Positions 13,373 through 28,293 of a stretch of DNA of 64,000 nucleotides are shown in pieces. Every line of letters begins with the position of its first letter. Position 1 is the first letter of the stretch. The position numbers were made by a program, and so were the translations under genes. Source of the stretch: Metarhizium brunneum (taxonomy: Eukaryota > Ascomycota > Sordariomycetes > Hypocreales > Clavicipitaceae); NCBI RefSeq assembly GCF_013426205.1, contig NC_089426.1, positions 2,728,001 through 2,792,000 on the forward strand, given 5' to 3'. The notes under the pieces are model-generated. The model saw only the letters and a program-made list of their open reading frames with translations. It made no database searches and was not told the origin of the DNA.

Positions 13373-16300
13373 TATTAAAAGCTCTTATTTAAATTATTAT
13401 TATATTACTTTAAGTAATACCTAATAATTATTAATATAGTATTATATAAAACTATTATTATATCTAGATTAAATAAAACCTAAGAAGGATTAATTATTAT
13501 TTTTACTTATAATATACTTATTAAGATTATATACTTTTAAGAATAAGTCTAATAAATAAAAAAAAAATAATAAGAATAAGTTATAATTATTATTATAATT
13601 AAAAAGAACTTAAAAGAAATTCTTAGACTTAAAATATTAAGATTATATAATAAATCCCTAGGTATACTTTAAGGATTCCTTACTTAACTTAAGGCTTATT
13701 ATTAATAATTCTTAAATAAAATAAAAGAATTTTTTATTAAGGTACTTTATATAAAAAAATATATAATAAGAGTAGTACTTATATAATTTAAACCTATTAT
13801 AAGGGACTACCTTAATAAAAAAAAAGATAATTATAAAGAAGAAATTAATATTATTTTTAAAAGTTATAATAAATTTAAAAAAGCTATTAAAAAGGCCTTT
13901 AAAATAATTAATAAAGCTAAAGCTATTAAGTATTATATTAATAGGCTTAAGTAAAAGGGATTAATATTTAATTATATTACTTACTTTAAATAACTTATAT
14001 TTTAGCTTAACTAAGAGGATAAACCTTTTATATTAGCCTTTTATAAGGGACTTAAAGAAGAAGTTAAGAATAAACTTTATAAAAAGAATAAACTAAATAA
14101 CTTATTAGATTATATTATTATAATAATATAAATTAATAATAAATAATATTAATAATATATATAAAAGAAATAAGGTAAAGGAACTTAAAGCCTTATTAAA
14201 GGAAAGAGTTATTAAGTTAATTAATATAAAAAGTATAATAAACTTATTACTTATAATTATACTTTTAATCCTAAATAAATAAAGCTTAATATTATTAAGA
14301 AAAATAATAAAAAAGAAAAGAAATATTATAATTATAAAAAAATAAGATATTTTACTAATAAATATAAGAAACCTAAGAAAAAATAAAAGCTAGTACTAAA
14401 AGGAGGTAAAAAATAACTTAATTTTATTAACTAATAAAAAATTAAAGTTATTAAACTAGAGGTAGAATATAAGAACCTTAATTAGACCTTTTATTATAAT
14501 AATAATTATTATATTTATATAAGTAATAAATAAGAAAAAGGATAATTTCTAAAAAAACTAAGAAAACTAAAGAAAAAAATTATAAACTTTATAAGAAATA
14601 AGCTATAAGTAACTAAATAATTAGTATAAGAAAACCTAAATAAATAATTATTAAAAAAGAAAACTTTTATAATAATAAGATAAAAAGAACTTTATAAACT
14701 AAAATTATTAAAATATTTAAATAAAAACTTATATTAAGAAATTCTTAATTAGGTATAATAATAAGTAAAAGTAAGGAAAATTTAAAAGAAATAATAATAT
14801 AAAAAGGAGTAAAATATATAAATTTTTATTACCTTTAATAAACTAAAAAATAAAGTAAAAAAAATAAGTATTAATAATAATAATATAATTTTAAATATTT
14901 TAAAAATATTTAAAAATAAATAAAGTAAAAAAAAAACGCTTATAAGGCTAATAATTATATAAGAATAAGCTATATAATAATATTTTCTTATATTAATAAA
15001 AAAATATTTTATAATTCTTATTTTAATAATAAATATTATTATAATAATAAAAAACTAAATATTATAGTTTTTAAAAAAAAAGAAGAAAAATAATTCTAAA
15101 CTCTTATTAAAACATATAAAATATATACGTTTAATATAAGTATTATATACGTTTATAATATACTAAGTATACTTTTAAATTAAGGTATAATTAAATATAT
15201 TTTTAATTAAGATAAAAAGATATTTAATTAAAGTATTATACTTTAAATAAAAACTTTTAAAATAAAAAGTAAAAATAATTAATAATAATTAAATAATAAT
15301 CTTAGAACCTAATTTAAATATACTTATTAAATATTAAGTATATATAGATTTTATAAATATATATAAATTAAATATATATTAATTATATATATATATAAAG
15401 AATAAGTAATAATATTAATATATATATAAGGGAAAAATCTTAATATATAAAAAAAAATTATTACTTAAATTACCTTAATATAAAATAAAAAACTATATAA
15501 TATACTTATTATTAAATTACTTAAAATATATAATAAATAAGGCTAAAAAGTAATATAAATAATAATATAAAATATTAATAATATATAAATAAATATAATA
15601 AGTATTAAATATACTTAAATAAAAAAACCCTAAAAGAACTATAAAATTAATATATTATAATAAATAAAATTTAAATAAGTGGCATAATAAATAAAAGTTT
15701 AAACCTAAATATAATAAGAAATATATAATAAATTATAATAACTTAAAATATAAAAAGTATAAAGAAATAAAAAACTAAATTTATAATTACTTATATTAAA
15801 TATTTAATAATAGGTTTTACTTTAAGTACTTATAAAATAAAATAAAACCTATAAAATAATACTAAGAAATAAAATAATAAATTATAAAAGAATTTATTCT
15901 AAAAAACTTAAAAAATAAGGTATATTATTTATAAAAGAGCTATAAGCTAATATAAAAAAAAAAATACTAATAACCCTTAATATAATTAAAAGTAAATAAA
16001 GTAATAAGATAATATTAAATATTAAAGTCATAGAATATTATATTTATATACTTATAAATAATAATATAATAGGTAATTATATTTTACTTAAAGTTATAAA
16101 TTATTATTAACTATTATAAAAACATAAAAAGATATTATATAAGTTAATTAATATTAAAGAAAAACTTTTTACTTATAATAATAAAATTATTAACTAAGAA
16201 ATTAATTATCTTAAAGTATAAATTTAAGGTTATTTAAAAGTAATTTAACTTAATATTATAAATATATTAAAATATAACTTAATATTAAGGTACTTATAAT

Positions 16301-19300
16301 TATAAGAGAGTAACCTATTAATTAATTAAAGGATAGGTTAATTAAAGTAAAATAAGATTTTAAGCTAATAAAATTAATAAAATTTAAAAGAAAAAATAAA
16401 ATTTTATTATAACTTAGCTTATAAATAAAGTTCTAAAAAAAAAAAAAAACCTTTAAGTAAGTTATCTAAGGACTAATAATAATAAATAAGTAATAAAAAA
16501 GTAGTTAAAATAATTAGATCTATTATAATAACCTTAATAGTATTATAAATTAAAATATAAATAATAATAAGTAATAAGAAAATAAAAGCTAAGATTTAAA
16601 AGGTTATTATTACCTTAAGAAAAGACCTTATAAATATAAATAAGAAACTTAAAGGAGAAAAAAAAAATAAAAATAATAAAAATAATAAAAGCTTAATAAT
16701 AAAAAAAAAAAAACTTAAAAATATCCCTAAGAAATACTAAAAATATAAAAAATTATTTATAAAAGAATTAAAAATTAGATTATTTAAATATAATTAATAG
16801 GATTATAAAATTAAATTAATAAATAAAAAGTTAATAATATTTTATAAGATTTATAACTTAAATATAAAAGAACTTAAAATATTATAAGAATATATTAATA
16901 AGATATTAATAAAAGGTTATATTAAAGTATTAATATTAAAAGCTAAATACCTAGTTATATTTATTCTAAAAAAAAATAAAAAATTATAGTTAATAATAAA
17001 TTATTAATAATTAAATATAATTATTATAAAAGATAGAATATTATTACTATTAATATTAGAATTATAGAACTAATTATATAGTATAAATTAGTTTATTATA
17101 ATAAACCTAAAAGGAGTATATAACTTAATTTAAATAAAGAAGGGTTATAAATAAATAATAGCTTTTAGAATAAAGTTCAGATTATTTAAATATTTAATAA
17201 TATTAATAAGGCTTATTAATATATTAATAATATTTTAAAGAATAATTAATAATATATTATAAGAATATTTAAATAACTTTATAATAATATATCTTAATAA
17301 TATATTAATCTTCTTAAAAACCCTAAAAAACTATAAGGAATATATATATATAATATTAAGAATATTATAAGATATTAAATTATTACTTAAACTAATAAAA
17401 TATAAGTTTTATATATAAGAAGTAAACTTCTTAGGATATATAATATAATTAAATAAAATATAAATAAAAAAAATAAAAATTAAAGTAATAAAAAACTAGT
17501 TAATATTAAAAAATATTAAGGATATATAAAGCTTTAAAGGCTTTATAAACTATTATAAAAGATTTATTAAAAGTTATAATAAAATTATAATACCTTTAAA
17601 TAAACTTATTAAGAAGAATAAATAATAGAATTAAAATAATAAGGTATAATATACTTTTAATAAGATTAAAGAACTTATTATATTTAAACTTATTTTAAGA
17701 ACTTTTAACTTAAAAAAGGAAATAAAATTAAAAATTAACTTATTAGATTTTACTTTAAGAGTATAAATTAAATAAAAAAATAATAATAAAAAATTATACC
17801 TTATTATATTTTACTTAAAAAAACTTTATAAAATAAAACTTAATTATCTTATTTATAATAAAAAATTCCTAGTAATTATTAATATTTTTAAGGAATTTAG
17901 ATATTATTTTATAAGAAGTAAATATAAAGTTAAGGTATATATTAATTATAAAAATATCTCTTATTTTATAATAATATAATAATTAAATAAATAATAAATT
18001 TAATAAGTTAAATATTTTTTAGAATTTAATTATAAAATTATTTATTAAAAAGAATCTAAGAATAAATAAGTAAATACTTTAAGTTAAAAAAGTAATTATA
18101 ATATAAGAGTACTTATAATAATAAGATAACTTCTTAAGATTAATAAAAATAATAATTTTTAATAAAAATAACTAAATATTATATTAAAAGTATAAAAAAA
18201 AAACCTAATATATAATAAAATATACTAATAAATAATAAATAATATCTAATATATTAAAAATATATTAATAAAATATATATATTATTTAAGAGAAGTACTA
18301 ATATATAAAGAAAAAATTTAAATATTATTAGACTTATAAGAAAAATATATTAAAGAAATATATAAATACTTAGTTTATAAATATTAAGGAATTTATAAAA
18401 TATTAAATAAGATATAATAATAATATAATTTCTTAGGAATTAAGAAAGTAATTAAAAAGGTTATTAATAAATATATATAATATAAAAAAAGTAAGGCTTT
18501 ATAATATAAGCTATATAAAGAATTATAATTATTACTAGTACTAATATAATTATAAGAATTAATAGCTTTTAATTATATTATAAAGCTATTAATATTAAAA
18601 GAACTAATAATTAATATAAAATATAATAATATATTTATAGTTATAAATAAACTTATAAAGTATAAATACTTTTTATTATATAAAAAAGTAAGTAATATAA
18701 AAGAACTTATATATATATTCTTATAAATAATAATAAGTAATTATAAATTATTAAAAAAAATTATATTAAATAAAGGAAATATATTTACTTCTAAGTTTTA
18801 ATAAGTACTTATAATATAACTTAAAATAAATTATAAGTTAAGTATTATATATTATTTATAAATAAATAAATAAATAAAAAAATTAAACCAGATACTTAAA
18901 TAATATTTATAATATTATATTAATTATTAATAGGATAATTAGGTTAAATAGTTACTTATAGTATAATTAGCTTATAATAGCTTAATATTAGAATTAATAA
19001 AGTAAATACTAGCTTATATTAATTATAGATTTAATCTTAAAGTATTTTAAATATAATATAAAGGATTATAAGTAAAATAAGTAATATTATAAGTAAATAA
19101 ACTAAAGAAATTATATAAAGAAATATAATATAAATTAGAATTTATATAAAAAAAAATAATATAATATTATAATTAAAAAAGATTAAAGAAATTAATTTTT
19201 AAGGAGGGAAATATAGTTTACTTACTTTAATAAAATATTAAAATAATATAACTAAGTAATAAATTAGATTATAAAAAATTAAGATTATTTATTATTAAAA

Positions 19301-19580
19301 AATAAATATTAATAAATAACTATAAACTTTTATTATTAAAAACTATAAGGAATTATCTTATAATATATATTTTACTTCTTAATAAAGTATTAAATAATAT
19401 ATTAATAAAGAAAAATATTAAAGTTATAAATAAAATAAAGTATAAAGTAAAATAAATTCTAGATATAAGAATAAAGAATAAAGTATATTAATATTTTATT
19501 AAATAAAAAAACTATAAAGATAAAGAAAATATATAAGAACCTATAAAATACTTAAAGAATTATTAGTACTTATTATAATA
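13373..19580 (+). pseudogene. gag-pol remnant of element B
   Basis: Gag, protease/RT/RNase H, integrase and chromodomain in that order, all broken by stops. The RT active site reads Y-L-N-N instead of the family's Y-[LV]-D-D, because GA[CT] codons became AA[CT]. The chromodomain keeps the shape L-I-K-stop-K-x-Y with stops where Trp is expected. The stretch 19580-20338 after the chromodomain is not explained by gag-pol (see the finding on the 3' module). Confidence 0.75.
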
Positions 19581-20338
19581 ATATTATTAATAGCTTATAA
19601 CTTAATACTAAGTAAAGCGCCCTAGTCTAAAATATTAAAAGTACCTTAGTCTTAAGTATCTTAAATAGCCTTAGACTTTTATTATTAAACTTGCTTTAAT
19701 TTATGCTTTTAAGCTTTTTTCTTCTTCTTCTTTTAATTTATATCTTTTATTTTCTTTAAAGAAGTAAAGTTATAATAAGTTATTTTTAGACTTTTCTTAC
19801 ATAAATAATAATATATATATTAAAGATATATTAAATAATTTAAGGCCTTATTTATTTTTAGCTAAGCCTTATAATACCTTTTAATTAATAGTTTCTTTAT
19901 TAATTTCTCCTCCTTTTTAAGCTAATAAAGTTCCTTAATAATATAGTTTATTAGAATATATTAATAGTATATATTATAGTAAGAAAACCTTATATATATA
20001 GTTTACTATAAGAGTATAAGAATTATTATAAAAATAACCTAAAAAATAATAAAAAATATAATAATTAGTACTCTTAATAACCTAATAAGAACTCTTCTTT
20101 TTAAAATAATAATTATAAGGTAATACCTTAAAACCTTATTTATAAATAAAGGTAACAGTTATAATATAATTAATAGTAGAATAAAATCTCTTAGGTTTTT
20201 TTATATAATTAAATATAATAAAGGAAGGATATTATAAGGAAATAAAATACTTATAACTAATAAAAGAAAAGGTAAATAAGATTATTTATAAAATAAGGCT
20301 TAGGTCTTAAAGGTAAAACTATAAGAGAGAGAATATTA

Positions 20339-20784
20339 TATTATAACCTAGTTATAAGCTATAATATAAGTTATAGATTAGGCCGGCTATATAAGCTACC
20401 TAGTAGCTTAGATATAATAAGTAATAAATTAATAGTTAAAATAGGCTGCTAATAAAAAAGAGTTTACTAATTATTTAGTAAACTTTAAATAAACTAATAA
20501 TATATATATAATTATAGTTTACTAGGACTTTAATAAATAAAAGGTAAATATTATAGTATATAAGGACCTTTAAATTTACTTTATAAATAAACTTTAGTTT
20601 CTTAGCTTTTAATATAGATTATTATATTAAATAAGCTTTACTTATAACTCTTTAACTTTAATTACTTAGTTATAGTCTATAATTTATTACCAGCGTAATA
20701 ACTAACCGCTTAGATTAATTACCCTAGTTATTCTGCTAATATAAATTACGACTAGTTTATCCCTTAGGAACCTTAGCCGTTATA
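20339..20784 (+). repeat. 3' LTR of element B
   Basis: 446 nt, same length as the 5' copy, preceded by a polypurine tract (ataagagagagaat, about 20321-20334). The right (outer) edge, about 20690-20784, keeps CpG and CpA sites that are lost in the 5' copy. Confidence 0.85.
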
Positions 20785-20789
20785 TTAGG

Positions 20790-23700
20790 CATACTTTTAA
20801 ACTAAGGCATAACTAAATACATTTCTAATTAGGATAAAAGGATATTTAATTAAAGCATTATACTTTAGATAAGAACTCCTAAAATAAAGAGTAAAAATAA
20901 TTAATAATAATTAAATAATAATCTTAGAACCTAATTTAAATATACTTATTAAATATTAAGCTTATATAAATCTTATAAATATATATAAATTAAATATATA
21001 TTAGTTATATATATATATAAAAAATAAGTAATAATATTAATATATATATAAGGGAAAAATCCTAATATATAAAAGAGAGTTATTACTTAAGTTACCTTAA
21101 TATAAAATAAAAGATTATATAATATACTTACTATTAAATTACTTAAAATATATAATAAATAAGGCTAAAAAATAATATAAGTAATAATATAAGATATTAA
21201 TAATATATAAATAAATATAATAAGTATTAAATATACTTAAATAAAAAGATTTTAAGGGAACTATAAAATTAATATATTATAATAAATAAAGGTTAAATAA
21301 GTAGTATTATAAACAGAAGTTTAACCCTAGATATAATAAGAAATATATAATAAACTATAATAACTTAAGATATAAAAAGTATAAAAAAATAAAAGATTAA
21401 ATTTATAATTACTTATATTAAATATTTAATAATAGGTTTTACTTTAAGTACTTATAAAATAGAACTAGACTTATAAAATAATACTAAGAAATAAAATAAT
21501 AAATTATAAAGGAATTTATTCTAAAAAACTTAAAAAATAAGGCATATTATTTATAAAAGGGCTATAAGCTAGTATAAAAAGAAAAATACTAATAACCCTT
21601 AATATAATCTAAGATAAATAAAGTAATAAAATAATATTAAACATTAAAGTTATAAGATATTATATTTATATACTTATAAATAATAGTATAATAAGTAATT
21701 ATATTTTACTTAAAGTTATAAATTATTATTAATTATTATAAAAATATAAAAAGGTATTATATAAGTTAATTAATATTAAAAAAAAACTTTTTACTTATAA
21801 TAATAAAATTATTAACTAAGAGATTAATTATCTTAAAGTATAAATTTAAGGTTATTTAAAAGTGATTTAACTTAATATTATAAATATATTAAAATATAAC
21901 TTAGTATTAAGGTACTTATAATTATAAGGGAGTAACCTATTAATTAACTAAAGGATAGGCTAATTAAAGTAAAATAAGACTTTAAGCTAATAAAATTAAT
22001 AAAATTTAAAAAAAAAATAAAATTTTATTATAACTTAGCTTATAAATAAAGTTCTAAAGAAAAGAAACCTTTAAGTAAGTTATTTAAGAACTAATAATAA
22101 TAAATAAATAATATAAAGATAATAAATATAAAAAAGAGAATAATTAGATGTATTATAATAACCTTAATAGTACTATAAACTAGAATATAAATAATAATAA
22201 ATAATAAGAAAATAAAAGCTAAGATCTAAAAGGTTATTATTATTTTAAGAAAAGACCTTATAAATATAAATAAAAAACTTAAAAAAGAAAAGAAGAATAA
22301 GAATAATAAAAATAATAAAAGCTTAATAATAAAAGAAAAAAAACTTAAAAATATTCCTAAGAAATACTAAAAATATAAAAAATTATTTATAAAAAAATTA
22401 AAAATTAAATTACTTAAATATAATTAATAAAATTATAAAATTAAATTAATAAATAAAAAGTTAATAATATTTTATAAGATTTATAACTTAAATATAAAAA
22501 AACTTAAAATATTATAAGAATATATTAATAAGATATTAATAAAAAGTTATATTAAAGTATTAATATTAAAAGCTAAATACTTAGTTATATTTATTCTAAA
22601 GAAAAATAAAAAATTATAGTTAATAGTAGATTATTAGTAATTAAATATAATTACTATAAAAAATAGAATATTATTACTATTAATATTAGAATTATAGGAC
22701 TAATTACATAGTATAAATTAGTTTATTATAATAGACCTAAAAGGAGTATATAACTTAATTTAAATAAAGAAGGATTATAAATAAATAATAGCTTTTAAAA
22801 TAAAGTTTAGATTATTTAAATATTTAGTAATACTAATAAGGTTTATTAATATATTAGTAATATTCTAAAAAATAATTAATAATATATTATAAGAATATTT
22901 AAATAACTTTATAATAATATATCTTAATAATATATTAATTTTCTTAAAAACCTTAAAAGACTATAAGGAATATATATATATAATACTAAGAATATTATAA
23001 GATATTAAACTATTACTTAAACTAATAAAATATAAATTTTATATATAAGAAATAGACTTTTTAGGATATATAATATAATTAAATAAGATATAAATAAAAA
23101 AAATAAAAATTAAGATAATAAGGAATTAATTAATATTAAAGAATATTAAGGATATATAAAGCTTTAAAGGCTTTATAAATTATTATAAAAGATTTATTAA
23201 AAGCTATAATAAAATTATAATACTCTTAAATAAACTTATTAAGAAAGATAAGTAATAAAATTAAAATAATAAAGTATAATATACTTTTAATAAGATTAAA
23301 AAACTTATTATATTTAAACCTATTTTAAGAACTTTTAACCTAAAAAAAAAATAAAATTAAAAACTAACTTATTAAATTTTACTTTAAGAGTATAAGTTAA
23401 ATAAAAAAATAATAATAAAAAATTATATCTTATTATATTTTACTTAAAGAAACTTTATAAAATAAAACTTAATTATCTTATTTATAATAAAAAATTCCTA
23501 GTAATTATTAATACTTTTAAGGAATTTAAATATTATTTTATAAGAAGTAAATATAAAGTTAAGGTATATATTAATTATAAGAATATCTTTTATTTTATAA
23601 TAATATAATAATTAAATAAATAATAAATTTAATAGGCTAAATATTTTTTAAAATTTAATTATAAAATTATTTATTAAAAAAAATCTAAGAATAAATAAGT

Positions 23701-25200
23701 AAATACTTTAAGTTAAAAAAGTAATTATAATATAAAAGTACTTATAATAATAAAATAACTCTTTAAAGTTAATAAAAATAATAATTTTTAATAAAAATAA
23801 TTAAATATTATATTAAAAGTATAAAAAAAAAACCTAATATATAATAAAATATACTAATAAGTAATAAATAATATCTAATATATTAAAGATATATTAATAA
23901 GATATATATATTACTTAAAAAAAGTACTAATATATAAAGAAAAAATCTAAATATTACTAGACTTATAAGAAGAATATATTAAAAAAATATATAAATACTT
24001 AGTTTATAAATATTAAGGAATCTATAAAATACTAAATAAAATATAATAATAATATAATTTCTTAGGAATTAAGAAAGTAATTAAAAAGGTTATTAATAAA
24101 TATATATAATATAAAAAAAGTAAAGCTTTATAATATAAGCTATATAAAGAATTATAATTATTATTAATATTAATATAATTATAAGAATTAATAGCTTTTA
24201 ATTATATTATAAAGCTATTAATATTAAAAAAACTAATAATTAATATAAAATATAATAGTATATTTATAATTATAAATAAACTTATAAAGTATAAATACTT
24301 TTTATTATATAAAGAAGTAAGTAATATAAAAGAACTTATATATATATTCTTATAAATAATAATAAGTAACCATAAATTACTAAAAGAAATTATATTAGAT
24401 AAAAGAAGTATATTTACCTTTAAGTTTTAATAAGTACTTATAATATAACTTAAAATAAATTATAAGTTAAGTATTATATATTATTTATAAATAAATAAAT
24501 AAATAAAAAAATTAAATTAAATACTTAAATAATATTTATAATATTATATTAATTATTAATAAGATAATTAAGTAAAATAATTACTTATAGTATAATTAGC
24601 TTATAATAGCTTAATATTAGAATTAATAAAGTAAATACTAGCTTATATTAATTATAAATTTAATCCTAAAATATTTTAAATATAATATAAAGGACTATAA
24701 GTAAAATAAGTAATATTATAAGTAAATAAACTAAAAATATTATATAAAAAAATATAATATAAATTAGAATTTATATAAAATAAAATAATATAATATTATA
24801 ATTATAAGAAATTAAAGGGATTAATTTTTAAGAAGAAGAATATAGTTTACTTACTCTAATAAAATATTAAAATAATATAACTAAGTAATAAATTAAATTA
24901 TAAAAAATTAAGATTATTTACTATTAAAAAATAAATATTAATAAATAATTATAAGCTTTTATTATTAAAAACTATAAGGAATTATCTTATAATATATATT
25001 TTACTTCTTAAGAAAGTATTAAATAATATATTAATAAAAAAAAATATTAAAATTTTAAATAATAAAAAATATAAAATAAAATAAATCTTAAATATAAAAA
25101 TAAAAAATAAAATATATTAATACCTTATTAAGTAAAAAGACTTTAAATATAAAAAAAATATATAAGAATTTATAAAGCACTTAAGAAAGTATTAGTACTT
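20790..25200 (+). pseudogene. pol remnant of element A, 3' part
   Basis: Continuation of element A after B. Carries RT (L-D-L-K-G-type near 22731, I-I-Y-L-N-N-I-L-I-F at about 22918-22950), the integrase segment from about 24479 and a chromodomain at about 25055-25185. Closely collinear with elements B and D, with many stops. The first 30 bases still carry less RIP than the rest. Confidence 0.75.
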
Positions 25201-25989
25201 ATTAAGGTAGTTTTACTAAAAGATATAAAAGGTATAAAAGAACTTAAATCTAAGAACTTCTTACTTAAACTAAAAGTAGACTAGTTACTCTTTTTAGGAA
25301 TACCTATTATACCTAAGTTATTTACCACCTAATACTTATAAGTATCTAAAGTAAGTAAAATTCTATTCTTAGTATTTAACTTTATTATATTATAATAAAA
25401 TAATTCTAAACTCTTATTTTTAATATGATTTTAGATTTTTTATATTTAAGTTAATTAATTTATAGCTATAAAAAGCTAAGATTAAAAGTTAACTAGCTAT
25501 ATATAAAGCTTTAATAGCTTATTACTTACTTTTTTCTTCTTTAACTTTAGTTTTTTTTATTACTTTAATAAGTATATTACTAAGAAATATTATTAATAAA
25601 AGGATATAAATAAAATAAAAGCTATAATAATACTTATAAGAAAAAGCTATTAAAATATTATTATATAAGTAATTATATTATATATACTTATTATATTATA
25701 ATTTCTTATTTATTATATAATAAGATTTATTATTTTTAAAATAATAAGTATAAGGTATATTTATAAGGTAACTAAATAAATTTATAATATTAATAAAATT
25801 AATATATTTATAATTATTATTTTTCTTTATATTTAATTTTAGCTTAAAAATATAATTAAATATAATATTAATAAAATATCCTAAAGAATAAAAGAAAAAG
25901 GGAACTTATTAATAAAAGAAAAGGCTATAAAGCTATTTATAAAATAAGACTTAGGTTTTAAGGATAAAACTATAAGAGAGAGAATATCG

Positions 25990-26462
25990 TATTATAACCT
26001 AGTTATATATAAGAAGCAGGCTATAGGTTAGGCTAGTTATATAAGCTATAAGGCGGCATAGGTAAGGCAGATAATAGATTAATAGTCAGAGTAACTATTA
26101 TATTTAAATTATAAGAGAAACCGTGATTTATATAAGTAGGATTATAAGAGGAACTATAATTTATATAAGTAAGATTATAACTATAATAATAATCTAAAAG
26201 GAAATATTATAATAAAAAAAGTAATCTATTATAGTATATAAGGACCCTTAATTTTACTTTATAAATAGATTTTAGCTTCTTAGCTTTTAATATAAATTAT
26301 TATATTAAATAAGCTTTACTTATAACTCTTTAACTCTAATTACTTAGTTATAGTCTATAACCTATTACTAATATAATACCTAACTACTTAGATTAACTGC
26401 CCTAGTAGCTCTGCTAATATAAATTATAACTAGTTTATCCCTTAGGAACCTTAGCCGTTATA
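25990..26462 (+). repeat. 3' LTR of element A
   Basis: 473 nt, same length as the 5' LTR, including the tandem duplication in U3. Preceded by a polypurine-type tract (ataagagagagaatat). The left inner edge is more mutated than the 5' copy, the right outer edge less so. Confidence 0.85.
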
Positions 26463-26467
26463 AAACT

Positions 26468-27629
26468 ATCCTTTTTCTTATTTATTACTTATATAAATAT
26501 AATAGTTATTATTATAGTAAAAGGTCTAGTTAAGGTTCTTATATTTTACCTTTAGTTTAATAACTTTAGTTTTTTATTAATTAGTAGTATTAAGTTATTT
26601 CTTATCTCCTTTTAATATTAGCTTTTATTTTTTCTTAGGTTTCTTATATTTATTAGTAAAATATCTTAGTTTTTTATAATTATAGTATTTCTTTTTCTTT
26701 TTATTATTTTTCTTAATAATATTAAGCTTTATTTATTTAAGGTTAAGAGCATAACTATAAGTAATAGGTTCTTTTTACCTTCTCTTTTAGTTTATTTATT
26801 ATTCTCTTCTTCTTATAAGGTTTTAGGTTCTTTTTCCTTATTACTTTTATATATATTACTAATATTATCTATTATTAATTTAAATTATTATTATTATATA
26901 GTCTAAGAAGTTATTTAATATGTTTTTTTTATATAGTTTATTCTTAATTTCTTCTTTTAGTCCTTTAAAAAAAGCTAATATAAGTGGCTTATCTTCTTAG
27001 TCTAGTACTAAGGTAACTTATTTAAAACGTGCTATATAATCTAATATAAACCCTTTTTATTTAAGTTAATTTATATAAATAATTATAGTCCTTACTTTAT
27101 TAATTAATTTAAATATTTTTTTAATTATTTTTTTAAATTTCTTATAATTAATAAATATTTCTTTTATTTTATTTTCTTAATTATCTCTTATATTAATAAG
27201 ATAATCGTATATAATTAGTTTAAATTATATAAGTATAATACTTATTATATATTTTTTAGTATATAATACTTTTACTTATATATTAATTAACTTATTTAAG
27301 TAGAATTAATAATATACTCTAAGCTAAGTTAAGAATCCTTAAAGTATTCTTAGGTTATTATTATAAGGTCTTAGTACCTTAGGCTTAATAATCTCTTTTA
27401 AGTCTTTTTATTTTAATATAAGTATTTAATATTTAAGGCTAAATTACTTAACCTATTAGTATAGTTATATAAGTTTATTTATAATATCTTAGGGTCTAAG
27501 GCTTTAAGGTTCCTAAGGTGCTAGTAATACGGTTACCTTAGATAAAGTAGGTGTTATAGGTGTTATCTTAATAGTTATTAGATATTACTTAGAGTAACAC
27601 GGTAATTATTTAAATAAGAGCTTTTAATG
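26468..27629 (-). pseudogene. gag remnant of element C (reverse)
   Basis: Resumes element C after A. The reversed zinc-knuckle segment lies at about 26636-26690 and matches the gag regions of A, B and D read on the other strand. Runs to the inner edge of C's 5' LTR at 27630. Numerous stops; a few CpG remain near 27,520-27,600. Confidence 0.7.
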
Positions 27630-27852
27630 TATAATAGCTAAGGTTTTTAAGGAATAAACTAGTTATAGTTTATATTAATAAAATAATTAGGGTAATTAAT
27701 CTAAGTAGTTAGGTATTATATTAGTAATAAGTTATAAACTATAATTAAGTAATTAGAGTTAAAGAGTTATAAGTAAAGCTTAGGTTAATATAATAATTAT
27801 ATTAAAAGCTAAGAAGCTAAAGTTTATTTATAAAGTAAATTTAGGGGTCTTT
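27630..27852 (-). repeat. 5' LTR of element C, left piece
   Basis: First 223 nt (as placed on the + strand) of C's reversed 5' LTR, ended by element D. The last five bases TCTTT (27848-27852) are the RIP-changed copy of D's target duplication TCCTT at 35715-35719. Confidence 0.8.
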
Positions 27853-28293
27853 TGTTACGACCCAGTCGTATACAGGAAGCAGGCTGCAGGTTAGGCCGGC
27901 TATATAAGCCACAAGGCGGTACAAGCAAGGCAAATAACAGATTAATAGTTAGAGTAACTATTATATTTAAATTATAAAGGGAACTATGATTTATGTAAGC
28001 AGGATTATAGTTATAATAGTAATTTAAAGGGAAATATTATAATAAGAGAAGTAATTTATTATAATATATAAGGACTTTTAATTTTACTTTATAAATAAAC
28101 TTTAACTCTTTAGCTTTTAATAATAATTATTATATTAACCTAAGCTTTACTTATAACTCTTTAACTTTAATTACTTAGTTATAGTTTATAACTTATTATT
28201 AATATAATACCTAATTACTTAAATTAACTACCTTAGTAGCTTTACTAATATAAACTATAATTAGTTTATCCCTTAAGAACCTTAGCTATTATA
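27853..28293 (+). repeat. 5' LTR of element D
   Basis: 441 nt. The first 110 nt are the best preserved retroelement sequence in the window, beginning with the unmutated TGTTACGACCC. The inner (right) edge is RIP-mutated. Confidence 0.88.

Larger units (their letters stand above)
12927..20784 (+). mobile_element. Element B: full-length RIP-degraded chromovirus nested in A
   Basis: LTRs of 446 nt each (12927-13372 and 20339-20784) with target duplication TTAGG at 12922-12926 and 20785-20789. Removing B rejoins element A at a site that is uninterrupted in B itself (about 15160) and in D (about 30080), which proves the nesting. Interior landmarks: gag zinc knuckle (about 14318-14372), RT (about 17101 and Y-L-N-N at about 17281-17320), integrase segment (from about 18857), chromodomain (about 19430-19565). 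B is among the youngest insertions here, since nothing interrupts it. Confidence 0.88.
10660..26462 (+). mobile_element. Element A: full-length RIP-degraded chromovirus, contains element B
   Basis: Two 473-nt LTRs (10660-11132 and 25990-26462) flank an interior interrupted by element B (12927-20784). Target duplication AAACT is at 10655-10659 and 26463-26467. The interior shows gag with a zinc-knuckle remnant (about 12080-12130), RT (L-D-L-K-G-type at about 22731, Y-L-N-N at about 22918-22950), an integrase segment resembling Q-T-D-G-Q-T-E-R-I-N (from about 24479) and a chromodomain (about 25055-25185). Order gag-RT-integrase-chromodomain identifies a Ty3/gypsy chromovirus. No frame stays open; damage is transitions of RIP type. 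Confidence 0.85.
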